A DNA stretch of 64,000 nucleotides from Aliishimia sp963922415 (GTDB lineage: Bacteria > Pseudomonadota > Alphaproteobacteria > Rhodobacterales > Rhodobacteraceae): assembly GCA_963922415.1 (NCBI GenBank), contig CAWUIP010000006.1, positions 6,344-70,343 on the forward strand. Direction: 5' to 3'. This document shows positions 1-8,153 of the stretch, in pieces. The translations under genes were made by a program, and so were the position numbers. The notes beneath the pieces were generated by a model that was not told the DNA's origin, did no database searches, and was given only the letters and a program-made list of their open reading frames with translations. The number at the start of each line of letters is the position of its first letter. Positions within the stretch are counted from its first letter, which is position 1.

Positions 1-1097
1 CAAGGAACTTTCAAAGCGGATTGAAAGGTCGTTTCGATCCCGGCGTATTCGGGCCCAAACGTTTCTAACCCGCGCTTGGTCAAGAAAACGGCTGGCGCAG
101 GCAGAACAACAATCGCCACACTTTGCGCCGGGCGCACATTCGGGTTTGTGATCACCTCGCCCGTCTCTATGTCCAAAGCCGAGATGATCTCAGGGATCGT
201 GACGACCGGTACTCCGTTCAGTCGCCCGACCATGTTTTCGTTTTTCAGATCGACACAAAAGGTCTGACCTTCAAAGTTCGCGACTCCAAGCAGCTCGAAT
301 CTGCCGACAGTAAATCCTTGATCGATCCTTGTTTGGCTTGTTGTCACGACGCCTTCAAACAGGACGCGTCCACCGGCAGCTTGAGCAATCTGGCTGGGCA
401 ATGCTTGTGGATGAGATCGGCCCTCACGCAGCATTGCACCGATCTTGCGCGCCTGGGTTAACGTGCCAGTTAGCAAACCAGGACGCAGAATTTTCGCAGG
501 CAACGTGTGGTCGATGGCTGCGATGTCATTGCCGCTGAGTTGCGCTAAAGCGCGCACTATGTCTTCCGCCCGAGCGTCGCTTGCAATGCCTTCAAGGACA
601 GTCGTCTCGCCCCGGGCATTCGCCGTCACAATATCCCCAACGGGCAGATCGGCTATTGCGTAGGCCGAATGAGTGATCTCGGGCACAGCGCGACCAGATG
701 GATCCGCATCTACCACCACGCTATCTGCCATGGCCGCCATATAGAACGGCACAGCGGTGTTGGACCCACCAAGCTCACACGGTACAGCACCATAGATTGG
801 GTGGCCGACGTGGCGGATAAGGCGGTCATAAGCTGCAAGGATCGGAGGGGTTTCTCCGTCAATCAGTGCATCGGCACCTTGCGGCAGGTCGGAAATCGCG
901 CCAAGCAGGTAAGGTGTACAGATAAACGCATCGTCAGGCACGCGCTCCAATGCCACCAGGCGGAACTGCTTGCCCGCCGCCGCGGCGCGGTCGATAAGCG
1001 CGAGGCCTTCGGCTAAGTCTCCGCCGCCGCCTGCGCCGTAAAGCATGGCCCCGACAAGAATATCGACGACATCTTCGCGGGTCAGTTCTTGGATCAT
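1..1097 (-). CDS. DUF917 family protein (partial, C-terminus beyond window)
   Basis: Reverse-strand open frame of at least 365 codons that runs off the left edge without a stop. The start ATG at 1097 overlaps the stop of the upstream gene (ATGA). The N-terminus carries a glycine-rich stretch (MLYGAGGGGDLAEG, about residues 18-31), followed by alternating strands typical of DUF917, a family I know as annotated S-methyl-thiohydantoin desulfurase-like and often found beside hydantoinase-type genes. It is the last visible gene of the 1-6361 operon, coupled to an isochorismatase-fold hydrolase and an ABC importer, so a role in breaking down an imported amide or cyclic-amide compound is inferred. 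No metal ligands were assigned. Confidence 0.75.
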   Translation of the reverse strand, partial: MIQELTREDVVDILVGAMLYGAGGGGDLAEGLALIDRAAAAGKQFRLVALERVPDDAFICTPYLLGAISDLPQGADALIDGETPPILAAYDRLIRHVGHPIYGAVPCELGGSNTAVPFYMAAMADSVVVDADPSGRAVPEITHSAYAIADLPVGDIVTANARGETTVLEGIASDARAEDIVRALAQLSGNDIAAIDHTLPAKILRPGLLTGTLTQARKIGAMLREGRSHPQALPSQIAQAAGGRVLFEGVVTTSQTRIDQGFTVGRFELLGVANFEGQTFCVDLKNENMVGRLNGVPVVTIPEIISALDIETGEVITNPNVRPAQSVAIVVLPAPAVFLTKRGLETFGPEYAGIETTFQSALKVP

Positions 1098-1831
1098 GCG
1101 ATCACGGACTCAATTTGAAGGGACAAGTCTCTCCGCGTTCCGTCGAAACACGTTTGGTGCCATGTCACGACGTCTTCGCTGAGATCGAGGAGAGGCGTGT
1201 CATTCACAAAGGGGTTCGTTCCCAGCGTCGCCGTGACGCAAGAACCAGATATCTGACAAAGCGCATGTATACCATCAAAGAGGCGATACACGTCCTCTGG
1301 CATCTGACCCGCTTTCAGGGCTTCAACTATCGGCTGGCTCGCCGGCTTCGTTTCACGCCCAATGCCCACAACGCCAACCTCCCCTGCCTGGATTAAAAGG
1401 CCGGAATAGGTGCCATCCCCAAAGCGCAGTGCTGTCGTCTCGGCCGTCGCATGTTGCACCCAACGTTCAGTGTAGTCTGCGAGCACGCCCGCCTCGATCA
1501 TGCGGCCCTGTGTGTCGAAAGAGATTGCGCCAACATCTGGTGTGTCAGGCGCGCCATGCCAGTTCACCTCGCGGTGCCAAGTGCAATTGTCCCCGTCGAG
1601 CGTTACGTGCCCAGCAAAGCCTTCGGCCTGCGCAAGTTCAAGCAAAGCGGCTGCATCCAGATCCGCAAGAGAGCAAGCTGCATGGAGGTCAGGGCGTTCC
1701 AGCGGGATACGCACATCTGCGTAGTCTGAACCCGCCTGCATCCAATGCACCCGTGTTGTGTGGTCTTCAAAGCCGGGGGCCTTGATCCACTCGCGGATCC
1801 AATGGCCCTGGACGTCGCGCAAACTAATCAC
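1094..1831 (-). CDS. Conserved hypothetical protein, 245 aa, likely beta-rich
   Basis: The family is not recognised. A GTG at 1831 overlaps the stop of the isochorismatase gene (GTGA); an upstream ATG exists but would force a long overlap with that gene, so GTG 1831 is preferred. The protein has no signal peptide or membrane segment. It is rich in Trp, His and Asp and has many short beta-like strands (for example RVHWMQAG and YADVRIP near residues 20-35, and a Cys/His-containing WHREVNWHG near residue 80). This composition would suit a lipocalin-like barrel, but that is a guess. Its stop overlaps the DUF917 start, so it is translationally coupled to both neighbours and probably works in the same catabolic step or binds its intermediate. 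Confidence 0.7.
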   Translation of the reverse strand: MISLRDVQGHWIREWIKAPGFEDHTTRVHWMQAGSDYADVRIPLERPDLHAACSLADLDAAALLELAQAEGFAGHVTLDGDNCTWHREVNWHGAPDTPDVGAISFDTQGRMIEAGVLADYTERWVQHATAETTALRFGDGTYSGLLIQAGEVGVVGIGRETKPASQPIVEALKAGQMPEDVYRLFDGIHALCQISGSCVTATLGTNPFVNDTPLLDLSEDVVTWHQTCFDGTRRDLSLQIESVIA

Positions 1832-2442
1832 TCGGCAGCCAGTTTTGTGCTGCTCATCGCCGAGATAATCTCGTCCGCCGACAGCACCGCCCCCTCCTGC
1901 AGATACTCCATCGCATTCAGTGACGCTTGATGCGCCTCTGGTGACGTGCCACCGACGCAATCGCCGACAACACGACAGTAATAGTCGTGCTGGTGACCAT
2001 CTACAAAGCTGTAGTGCACGCAGACATCTGTCATCCCGCCAATCATGATCAGGGTTTCAGCCTTTAGGCCTTTCAACAAAATCTCTGTCTCGGTCCCAAA
2101 GAAAACCGAGTAGCGCCGCTTATGAACGAAGTAATCCGTGGGCCGCATATCCATTTCTTCGGCCGCCACAGGCGTACCCGGCTCCCCTTCCAGACAATGG
2201 ATGTCTTCGGTTCCATCCAACTCGCGCCCATAGTCGATCCGATTTCGACGGTGGATCTCCTGAAAGAAGATCACCGGAATGTCTGCATCGTGCGCTGCAT
2301 CGACGATACGTTTCGCCCTTTCCATGTTCTCACGATACCCGGGCATCACGGGGATGCCGGCTTTGTGGTCCATAAAGGCGGACTTTTGAATGTCGATGAC
2401 GAGCAAAACCGGCTGACCGACAATGGTGGGCTGACGTGGCAT
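1828..2442 (-). CDS. Isochorismatase-family cysteine amidohydrolase
   Basis: A 204-residue cytoplasmic hydrolase of the isochorismatase-like fold. The expected catalytic triad is visible: Asp17 in LLVIDIQK, Lys108 in VHKRRYS and Cys141 in GGMTDVCVHYS, the last after the usual cis-peptide GGMTD turn. Members of this family hydrolyse amide or ureido bonds (nicotinamidase, N-carbamoylsarcosine amidase, biuret hydrolase, ureidoacrylate hydrolase); I cannot choose among these. The start at 2442 is favoured over an ATG 33 nt upstream because GGGAGG lies 6-7 nt before it. The gene sits between ABC permease and DUF917 genes, so it probably acts on the imported substrate or its breakdown product. Confidence 0.85.
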   Translation of the reverse strand: MPRQPTIVGQPVLLVIDIQKSAFMDHKAGIPVMPGYRENMERAKRIVDAAHDADIPVIFFQEIHRRNRIDYGRELDGTEDIHCLEGEPGTPVAAEEMDMRPTDYFVHKRRYSVFFGTETEILLKGLKAETLIMIGGMTDVCVHYSFVDGHQHDYYCRVVGDCVGGTSPEAHQASLNAMEYLQEGAVLSADEIISAMSSTKLAAE

Positions 2443-2452
2443 GTGGGCCTCC

Positions 2453-3250
2453 CTATTTTCGTGATTGGTCCGCACCCATCAGGCGCGGCAGGTCGCCCCA
2501 GCGAGCGACGGCAGAAAAGACAAGGATCGAGACGGTCAGGAACGTGATCGCCGCCACTGCCATGGTCGGCGTGTATCCGTTCCGAAGTGAGTTGAAGATC
2601 TGCAGCGTCACCGTCGCGTAAGATGATGCGGAGACAAAGAAGATCACGATGAATTCGTTGAACGACAGGACCAGCACAAAGAAAAAGCCGGAGATCGTAT
2701 AAGGCACGGTTTGAGGCAGCACGACAGTGCGAAACGCGACCTGCTCTGTCGCGCCCATGGTCGCAGCGGCGTCGAGGTGGGATCGGTCGATCGATTGCAG
2801 ACCGATTGAGATCGTCACGAGCGGCAACGCCATCAGTAGGATCGCGTGGCTGATGACACCGGCCCATACCTCGCCCAAACCTCCCGAAAACGCCCAAAAG
2901 AACCCAAGGCCCACGCCAAAGACAATGGGCGGCACGGCAAAAGGGAGGGAGCCGAGACCGGCGAGCGTTTTGGAGAGCTTCGACCCCGTCGACCAAAGCA
3001 GATAGGCAATGGGCCAGGCCAACAAGATCGCCAGCGTCGCGGCCCCAACAGCCACAATGACGGAGTTCCAAAGTGCAGCTGTCCAAACTGGTTCGGAGAC
3101 GAAGAACTCTCCGAACCGCTGAAAGGTGGGATCAACCGGCGGGAAGAACATGCTCCGCCCCGAGTTCAGTGCTGCACCACAAACAACAACAATGGGCAAC
3201 GCCAACACCAACGCAGCTAGCCCCATATAAACGGCCCCGAACACCCGCAT
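2453..3250 (-). CDS. ABC transporter permease (PotC-like)
   Basis: An inner-membrane permease of 265 residues with about six transmembrane helices and an EAA-like loop (LDAAATMGATEQVAFRTVVLP, in the second half), which docks to the ATPase. It resembles the second permease of spermidine/putrescine-type importers. The ATG at 3250 shares one base with the stop of the preceding permease gene (TGATG), so the longer frame starting further upstream is rejected. It pairs with the permease at 3250-4233, the ATPase at 4230-5282 and the binding protein at 5288-6361. Confidence 0.9.
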   Translation of the reverse strand: MRVFGAVYMGLAALVLALPIVVVCGAALNSGRSMFFPPVDPTFQRFGEFFVSEPVWTAALWNSVIVAVGAATLAILLAWPIAYLLWSTGSKLSKTLAGLGSLPFAVPPIVFGVGLGFFWAFSGGLGEVWAGVISHAILLMALPLVTISIGLQSIDRSHLDAAATMGATEQVAFRTVVLPQTVPYTISGFFFVLVLSFNEFIVIFFVSASSYATVTLQIFNSLRNGYTPTMAVAAITFLTVSILVFSAVARWGDLPRLMGADQSRK

Positions 3251-4233
3251 CACTTCCCCTCTGCCCGGCTGTTGAGCAAATGGCCAAGGGTGAGGCAAAC
3301 ACTGGCCGAGATCAGCAGCATAATCGCCTGCGTCGCCCCAAAGGGTGCGTTCAGGTTTGCCCCGCGGATGTTGGCGTAGATTGCCACCGCGGTGGTGTGC
3401 TTATTGGGGGCCGCGAAAACGGTGATCGAGACGTAGCTGCCCAGAAGGAATACGAAGAGCAGCAGGGTCGTGCCAAACAGCGGTAGACGGATGGATGGCA
3501 ATGTGACCGTCCGGGTAACCGTCCAGCGCCCAGCGCCCATCGTCCGCGCGGCTTCCGTCAACGAGGGATCAAGGCGCGACAATGCGGGGTAAAGAAGGAT
3601 CACCGCGTAAGGCCAGACAAGATAGCTCATCGTTAATATTGTTGCGAAATCGGATGTCTTAAATTTCACATTGCGCGGGTTGGCGAGCCCCCAATCGCGT
3701 AACGTTTGGAACCATCCGACCTCCTTCAACCACGCCGTCAGACCCGTTTCCTTGAATATCTTCGGCAGACCGGAGTTATTGGACAGCAAAATGTCCCAGC
3801 CCATGACGATGAACACCTCGGACAGGGACAAGGACGAGAGAATGAAGACGAGCCAAACGGCCTGCGTGCTGCGCTTCAATCGCGCCAGCATGAGCGTGAA
3901 GGGTAAAGCCGTCAGAACAGCGAACAGCGATGCAATGACGGCGAAGTAAAAAGAGAAATAAAGTTGCTGCAGGTACAGGAACGTCACTTCTTCTGGCCAA
4001 AGAACACCAACAAAAAAACGCTGGTAATTCTCAAATGTGAAGTCCCAGACCCAGGCGGCCCCTTCTACCTTGCGCCCGAAAGAAATTGCAAGGACGAGCA
4101 GGAAAGGGAAGACACAGAAGATTGCCACAACCGCGCTGAGCCCACCGAGAAGCATAGTCTTGGCCGGTACGACGGGGCCGCTTTCACCGCTCACCTGAGG
4201 TTTTTCGACGTCAATGTCATTGGCGACACTCAT
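3250..4233 (-). CDS. ABC transporter permease (PotB-like)
   Basis: A 327-residue inner-membrane permease. The N-terminal cytoplasmic stretch is followed by a first helix near residues 28-52, and there is a long periplasmic loop after helix 1. The EAA-type motif (LTEAARTMGAGRWTVTRTVTLP) near residues 235-256 is the ATPase contact. Its ATG overlaps the ATPase stop by 4 bp (ATGA), so the four transporter genes are translationally coupled in the order binding protein, ATPase, permease, permease. Homology is to the polyamine/opine-type branch of ABC importers; the substrate cannot be read from sequence. Confidence 0.9.
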   Translation of the reverse strand: MSVANDIDVEKPQVSGESGPVVPAKTMLLGGLSAVVAIFCVFPFLLVLAISFGRKVEGAAWVWDFTFENYQRFFVGVLWPEEVTFLYLQQLYFSFYFAVIASLFAVLTALPFTLMLARLKRSTQAVWLVFILSSLSLSEVFIVMGWDILLSNNSGLPKIFKETGLTAWLKEVGWFQTLRDWGLANPRNVKFKTSDFATILTMSYLVWPYAVILLYPALSRLDPSLTEAARTMGAGRWTVTRTVTLPSIRLPLFGTTLLLFVFLLGSYVSITVFAAPNKHTTAVAIYANIRGANLNAPFGATQAIMLLISASVCLTLGHLLNSRAEGK

Positions 4234-5282
4234 GGCGCTGGGTCTCCGGGGAAGACCTGCAAGGCGGAAGCTGGCAAACGGACGCTTGTCGTGTCGCCGT
4301 TGCGTAGCTCAGGGTTCGCCTCGCCAGCTGCATATTCCGCAATGACCGGGCCGATATCCGACTGCAGGTGGTACTCGCGGATTGGCCCAAGATCCCGGAC
4401 GAACATGACCTTTGCCGGGACGCGGTTCTCGCCCGGATCATCATCGATGCAGGTTCGCTCTGGCCGAATGGCCACGCGAACAGGCCTGCCGGGTCGAAAC
4501 CCGGCCTCCACCTGCAGAAAGCTGTCGCCGACGAGGATACCGCCCTCTTGTGACACCCCGTCAAAGAAGTTCGCCTTGCCAATGAAGTCAGCGACGAAGG
4601 CATTGGCGGGTTTGTGATAAATCTCTTGCGGGTGAGCGATCTGTTCGACGCGCCCGTTTGACATCACAACGATTTGGTCCGCCATCGTCATGGCTTCGCG
4701 CTGGTCATGGGTTACAACAATGGTCGTGATTGCAAGGCGCTGTTGGAGAAGGCGCAGTTCCACCTGCATCTCTTCGCGTAGCTTCGCGTCGAGCGCCGAC
4801 ATTGGCTCGTCCAGCAAGAACACCTCAGGCTCTTGCGCCAAAGCACGGGCGATCGCCACGCGTTGGCGCTGTCCGCCCGACAACTCACCGATGCGCCGGT
4901 CGCCAAAGCCGGACAGCTGCACAGTGTCCAACAATTGATTGGCCTTCTCGAACGCGTCTGTCTTCGCAACTCCATCAATCGTCAGCGAATAAGCAACGTT
5001 TTCCCGGACCGAATAGTGAGGAAACAGCGCGAAGCTTTGGAAGACCATCCCAAACTTGCGCTTATGGGCGGGCAAGGCGGTGATGTCCTGCCCGCCAAGC
5101 CGGATCACCCCGCGTGTTGGTTGTTCAAGCCCCGCGATCATCCGCAACAAGGTTGTCTTGCCGCACCCCGAGGGGCCCAACAGCGCTGTCAGCTCCCCTT
5201 TCGGGAAGCTGAGATCGGTGGGTTCAACTGCGCGGGTATTTCCAAACGACTTGGAAACACCCTTGAGGTCCAGACCGGCCAT
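4230..5282 (-). CDS. ABC transporter ATP-binding protein (PotA-like)
   Basis: A 350-residue ATPase that energises the adjacent permease pair. Visible motifs are Walker A (GPSGCGKTT, about residues 37-45), the Q-loop in VFQSFALFPH, the signature LSGGQRQR, Walker B (VFLLDEP) and the switch His in VTHDQ. The C-terminal 110 residues form a TOBE-like domain, as in PotA/UgpC-type proteins. The start is taken at ATG 5282, 5 bp after the binding-protein stop; an ATG 33 nt further up would overlap that gene. It overlaps the next permease by 4 bp. Confidence 0.92.
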   Translation of the reverse strand: MAGLDLKGVSKSFGNTRAVEPTDLSFPKGELTALLGPSGCGKTTLLRMIAGLEQPTRGVIRLGGQDITALPAHKRKFGMVFQSFALFPHYSVRENVAYSLTIDGVAKTDAFEKANQLLDTVQLSGFGDRRIGELSGGQRQRVAIARALAQEPEVFLLDEPMSALDAKLREEMQVELRLLQQRLAITTIVVTHDQREAMTMADQIVVMSNGRVEQIAHPQEIYHKPANAFVADFIGKANFFDGVSQEGGILVGDSFLQVEAGFRPGRPVRVAIRPERTCIDDDPGENRVPAKVMFVRDLGPIREYHLQSDIGPVIAEYAAGEANPELRNGDTTSVRLPASALQVFPGDPAP

Positions 5283-5287
5283 CGGAT

Positions 5288-6361
5288 TTAGGCTTCGGCC
5301 AGCATCTTGTCCCAAGTTTCTTTGATGAATGTCTCATTGTCGAGATAGGCTTCGTATGCCGGCTTGATGGATGGCGTGCCCGAGACGAAGTTGAACTCAT
5401 CATCCGTCAGGTCCGTCATCGCACGATCCACCAACGGCGCTGTGCCAATCTTGCGGCTCATCAAAGCTTGGACCGAAGGCTCAGACGAGAAGTTCATAAA
5501 CTCTGCTGCCTCCTCAGACTTATCAGAGCCATCGGTGAGACACCAAGAGCCATAGTCCTGCAAGTTTCCTTCTTTGGGGAAGGTCGGTTTGATCGGGAAG
5601 CCATCCAGCGCCATCAGGTTCGCCACATCAAGGTAGTACATGCCCGCCACGACATCGCCGTTCTTCATCGACTGTTCCATCTGGCTTTCAGCCGTCCACC
5701 ACAAAGCAACATTCGGCTTCAGCTCTGCGACTTTCTCAATGATTGCAACGATCCCGTCATTCGACATCATCGTTTCTTCGCCGTCAAAGAAGGTAGCGGC
5801 GGTGAAGTCCAGAAGACCGGCATTGAACCTTTTGGCAATTCCGAGAGATGCCTCAAACAATGAGCTGTCCCAGAAATCCGCCCAACTTGCCGGTGTTTCG
5901 ACTTCGTTTGGATTGAAAACCATGGCGGAGAACCAAGACATTGCGCCAACACCCTGCGGCCCGTCGTTGCCTTCGAACACGAAGTAGCTGTCCAGATTGC
6001 CAGCACCGCTGATTTTGGACAGATCCAGTGGCGCAATGAGCCCGCCAATCCGGCTAGCCTTGATCATTGTATCGCGCGCAAAGAGTGAAATATCGGTTGG
6101 GATATTCCCGGCCGTCAGGGCCTGTTGTAACGTAACGAGCCAATCGGACGAGTTGGGCTGCGTCACACTTTCCACTTCGATTCCGGTCGCCTTTGTGAAT
6201 TCCGGGTAGACATGTTTTTTGAAGCTGTCCTCAAAGTAGCCGCCATAAGACCCAATCCGGACCGAGCGTGATTGTGCGATGAGTGGTGTCGCAAGTGTTG
6301 ATGCCGCAATTCCTGCAGCACCGGATTTCAACAAGCCGCGCCGTGTAAGCAATGCCATCAT
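5288..6361 (-). CDS. ABC transporter substrate-binding protein, Tat-exported (PotD-like)
   Basis: A periplasmic binding protein of 357 residues. The N-terminus has a twin-arginine signal (TRRGLLKS, residues 6-13, then a hydrophobic stretch ending at PLIAQ), so it is probably exported folded. The mature part starts RIGSYGGYFED, typical of the extracellular-solute-binding family of spermidine/putrescine type. AAAGGA lies 5 nt before the ATG at 6361; the second ATG at 6358 is an equal alternative. It is the first gene of the minus-strand operon and is divergent from the oxygenase gene at 6605. No hairpin separates it from the next gene, unlike the other ABC operons here. Confidence 0.9.
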   Translation of the reverse strand: MMALLTRRGLLKSGAAGIAASTLATPLIAQSRSVRIGSYGGYFEDSFKKHVYPEFTKATGIEVESVTQPNSSDWLVTLQQALTAGNIPTDISLFARDTMIKASRIGGLIAPLDLSKISGAGNLDSYFVFEGNDGPQGVGAMSWFSAMVFNPNEVETPASWADFWDSSLFEASLGIAKRFNAGLLDFTAATFFDGEETMMSNDGIVAIIEKVAELKPNVALWWTAESQMEQSMKNGDVVAGMYYLDVANLMALDGFPIKPTFPKEGNLQDYGSWCLTDGSDKSEEAAEFMNFSSEPSVQALMSRKIGTAPLVDRAMTDLTDDEFNFVSGTPSIKPAYEAYLDNETFIKETWDKMLAEA

Positions 6362-6384
6362 GTGTCCTTTCATTCCCCAAAACT

Positions 6385-6407
6385 CGCACCTCAAGTGATC
6401 AGGCCAA
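6385..6407. promoter_or_regulatory. Upstream element shared with the 38972 operon promoter
   Basis: CGCACCTCAAGT followed after 4 nt by AGGCCAA occurs 24 nt upstream of the binding-protein ATG. The same two words, separated by 2 nt, occur at 39044-39064 upstream of another binding-protein gene on the same strand, where the first word is part of a palindromic site. This may be a common regulator site or chance. Confidence 0.3.
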
Positions 6408-6449
6408 GTCATTTAACTGAGAAGAATGAGCGGCCAGACCATCGCGTTT

Positions 6450-6466
6450 GGTCAATTACATTGACC
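6450..6466. promoter_or_regulatory. Perfect inverted repeat, candidate operator
   Basis: GGTCAATTACATTGACC is a 7-bp perfect inverted repeat with a 3-nt spacer. It lies in the 243-bp gap between the divergent ABC operon (start 6361) and oxygenase operon (start 6605). The size and position suit a dimeric repressor or activator controlling both directions. No regulator gene lies nearby. Confidence 0.5.
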
Positions 6467-6490
6467 CTAAAATCGCCACGTGCGCACGCA

Positions 6491-6511
6491 ATTGCTCAAA
6501 AAGCGAGCAAT
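6491..6511. promoter_or_regulatory. Second inverted repeat, candidate operator
   Basis: ATTGCTC-N7-GAGCAAT is a perfect 7-bp inverted repeat. Its centre is about 43 bp from the centre of the first dyad, roughly four helical turns. Between them lies the self-complementary CGTGCGCACG (6479-6488). The remainder of the 6362-6604 gap shows no gene. Confidence 0.45.
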
Positions 6512-6604
6512 CCGACCAGACGCGTGAACTTTTCTAGACGCTAGCGAGTCGCATTTGGCCGATTGGGTGCAAAGCTGCACCGACGCTCAAGGTGGGGACA
6601 TAGG

Positions 6605-7681
6605 ATGACCGAAACGGAACACGCGGAACTCAAGGCGCTGACAGTCGACGATGCAACACTGCCAGTGATTGATCTGTCAGGCTTGTTTATCGACGACGCG
6701 ACTGAGAAGGCGCGCGTGGCACAAGAATTGGGTGCCGCCGCACGCACATCGGGCTTTTTTTACATCACAGGTCACGGCGTTCCGCAGGAGCTGGTGGAGG
6801 CGACTTTTGCCGCTTCGAAGGAGTTTCACGAAAAGCCTCGCTCCTTCAAAATGAAAACATGGTCAGGCTTCACAACCAACCATCGCGGCTATGTTCCGTT
6901 TGAAGAAAACGGGAAGGAATTCCCCAAGATCATCAACTTCAATGAAGCTTGGGATATGTCGTACGAGGCCCCGGCGGATCATCCCGACTATCTCGCCGGC
7001 TGGCGCATGACCGGGCCGAATGTCTGGCCTGAGATCCCGGGCTGGCGCGACACGATCTCCTCCTATTACGACGCGGTCTTTAAACTGGGTCTGCGGTTGC
7101 TGGATGCGCTGGCGTTGGAACTCGATGTACCGTCAGAGGAACTAACGCGTCACATCACATGCCCAACCTCGCAGCTCCGCTTGCTGCGTTACATCGAAAA
7201 CGAGATGCCGCAGACCAAGGACATCACCGGCATTTCCGCCCACTCCGACTTCGAATGCTTTACTATACTTTTGCAGGGGGCCCCGGGCTTGCAGGTCATG
7301 AACGCTGAGGATGTTTGGATCGAAGCCCCACCGATTCCCGGCACTTTCATCGTGAACATCGGTGATATTTTTGAAACCTGGTCTGGCGGGCAGTTCAAAT
7401 CGACCCAGCACCGGGTGATCAACACTGGCAAAGAACGGTACTCCATGCCGCTCTTTTTCGGCCTCGATTATCACGCGGTCATTGAACCGCTGGAGAAGTT
7501 CAAGACAGCCGAAACCATTGCAAAATACCCGCCGATTAAAGCAGGCGACCATTTGATGCGCATGTCGGTGAACACCTTCCGATACATGGCTGAAGCAAAA
7601 GATCAGGGTGTCTTCACGCCGGACTATGAAATCCCGGAAGAGAGCCCATTCAAACGAGAAGCCAAAGAACCAGCGGAATAG
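6605..7681 (+). CDS. 2-oxoglutarate/Fe(II) oxygenase, isopenicillin-N-synthase family
   Basis: A 358-residue cytoplasmic dioxygenase. The N-terminal non-haem dioxygenase domain (PVIDLSGLF, residues 20-28; GFFYITGHGVP, residues 50-60) is followed by the 2OG-Fe(II) core. The iron ligands His213 and Asp215 (AHSDFE) and His269 (TQHRVIN), and the co-substrate pair Arg278/Ser280 (RYS), are all present, so it should be active. The start ATG 6605 follows GGTGGGG; an in-frame ATG at 6563 lacks a good site and adds a Arg/His-rich leader. It heads a plus-strand operon divergent from the ABC operon. The substrate is unknown; hydroxylation or oxidative N- or O-dealkylation of the imported compound is possible. 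Confidence 0.88.
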   Translation: MTETEHAELKALTVDDATLPVIDLSGLFIDDATEKARVAQELGAAARTSGFFYITGHGVPQELVEATFAASKEFHEKPRSFKMKTWSGFTTNHRGYVPFEENGKEFPKIINFNEAWDMSYEAPADHPDYLAGWRMTGPNVWPEIPGWRDTISSYYDAVFKLGLRLLDALALELDVPSEELTRHITCPTSQLRLLRYIENEMPQTKDITGISAHSDFECFTILLQGAPGLQVMNAEDVWIEAPPIPGTFIVNIGDIFETWSGGQFKSTQHRVINTGKERYSMPLFFGLDYHAVIEPLEKFKTAETIAKYPPIKAGDHLMRMSVNTFRYMAEAKDQGVFTPDYEIPEESPFKREAKEPAE

Positions 7682-7684
7682 ACG

Positions 7685-8149
7685 ATGACAACTATGGCGC
7701 CGCACCCAGATTTCGCGGCCACAGACTTACCACGAGACTTTGGCCTTGGGCCGTATCGCTTGACGCCATTGGGACCGGATCAAGTGGACGAAGATTTTGC
7801 GGCAGTCATGGCGACGGCACCCCTTTTTGGTGATTTCTTTGGCGACTGGCCCGAAGGGCTCACCCGGGAAGAGAACTTGATCGACCTGGCCTGGCATGAG
7901 CGGGAGTTTACGACCAAACGGTCATTTTCCTGGATTGTCCGGGACGCTGCAGGTCTCTACCTGGGTTGCTTTTACATCTCGCCCAAGCCTGGCATGCGCG
8001 GAGTTGCCAACGCGGATTTCTGGCTGTGTGACATCTCAGACCGCGTTGCTGCCGCGCGCAACATCAAATCAAAACTCGATGCCTGGATGGCGGAACATAT
8101 GCCCAGCGATGTTGCAATAAACTGGACAACAAGCCCCCGACTGGACTGA
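7685..8149 (+). CDS. GNAT-family N-acetyltransferase-like protein
   Basis: A 154-residue protein that starts 3 bp after the oxygenase stop. It looks like a compact GNAT domain: strand and helix order YRLTPLGPDQVDEDFAAVM, then the anti-parallel strands FSWIVRDAAGLYLGCFYISP around residues 80-99. The canonical Q/RxxGxG/A acetyl-CoA loop is not obvious, and the C-terminus ends soon after the expected core, so catalytic activity is uncertain. It is co-transcribed with the oxygenase and the MBL hydrolase. Confidence 0.7.
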   Translation: MTTMAPHPDFAATDLPRDFGLGPYRLTPLGPDQVDEDFAAVMATAPLFGDFFGDWPEGLTREENLIDLAWHEREFTTKRSFSWIVRDAAGLYLGCFYISPKPGMRGVANADFWLCDISDRVAAARNIKSKLDAWMAEHMPSDVAINWTTSPRLD

Positions 8150-8153
8150 CCTT

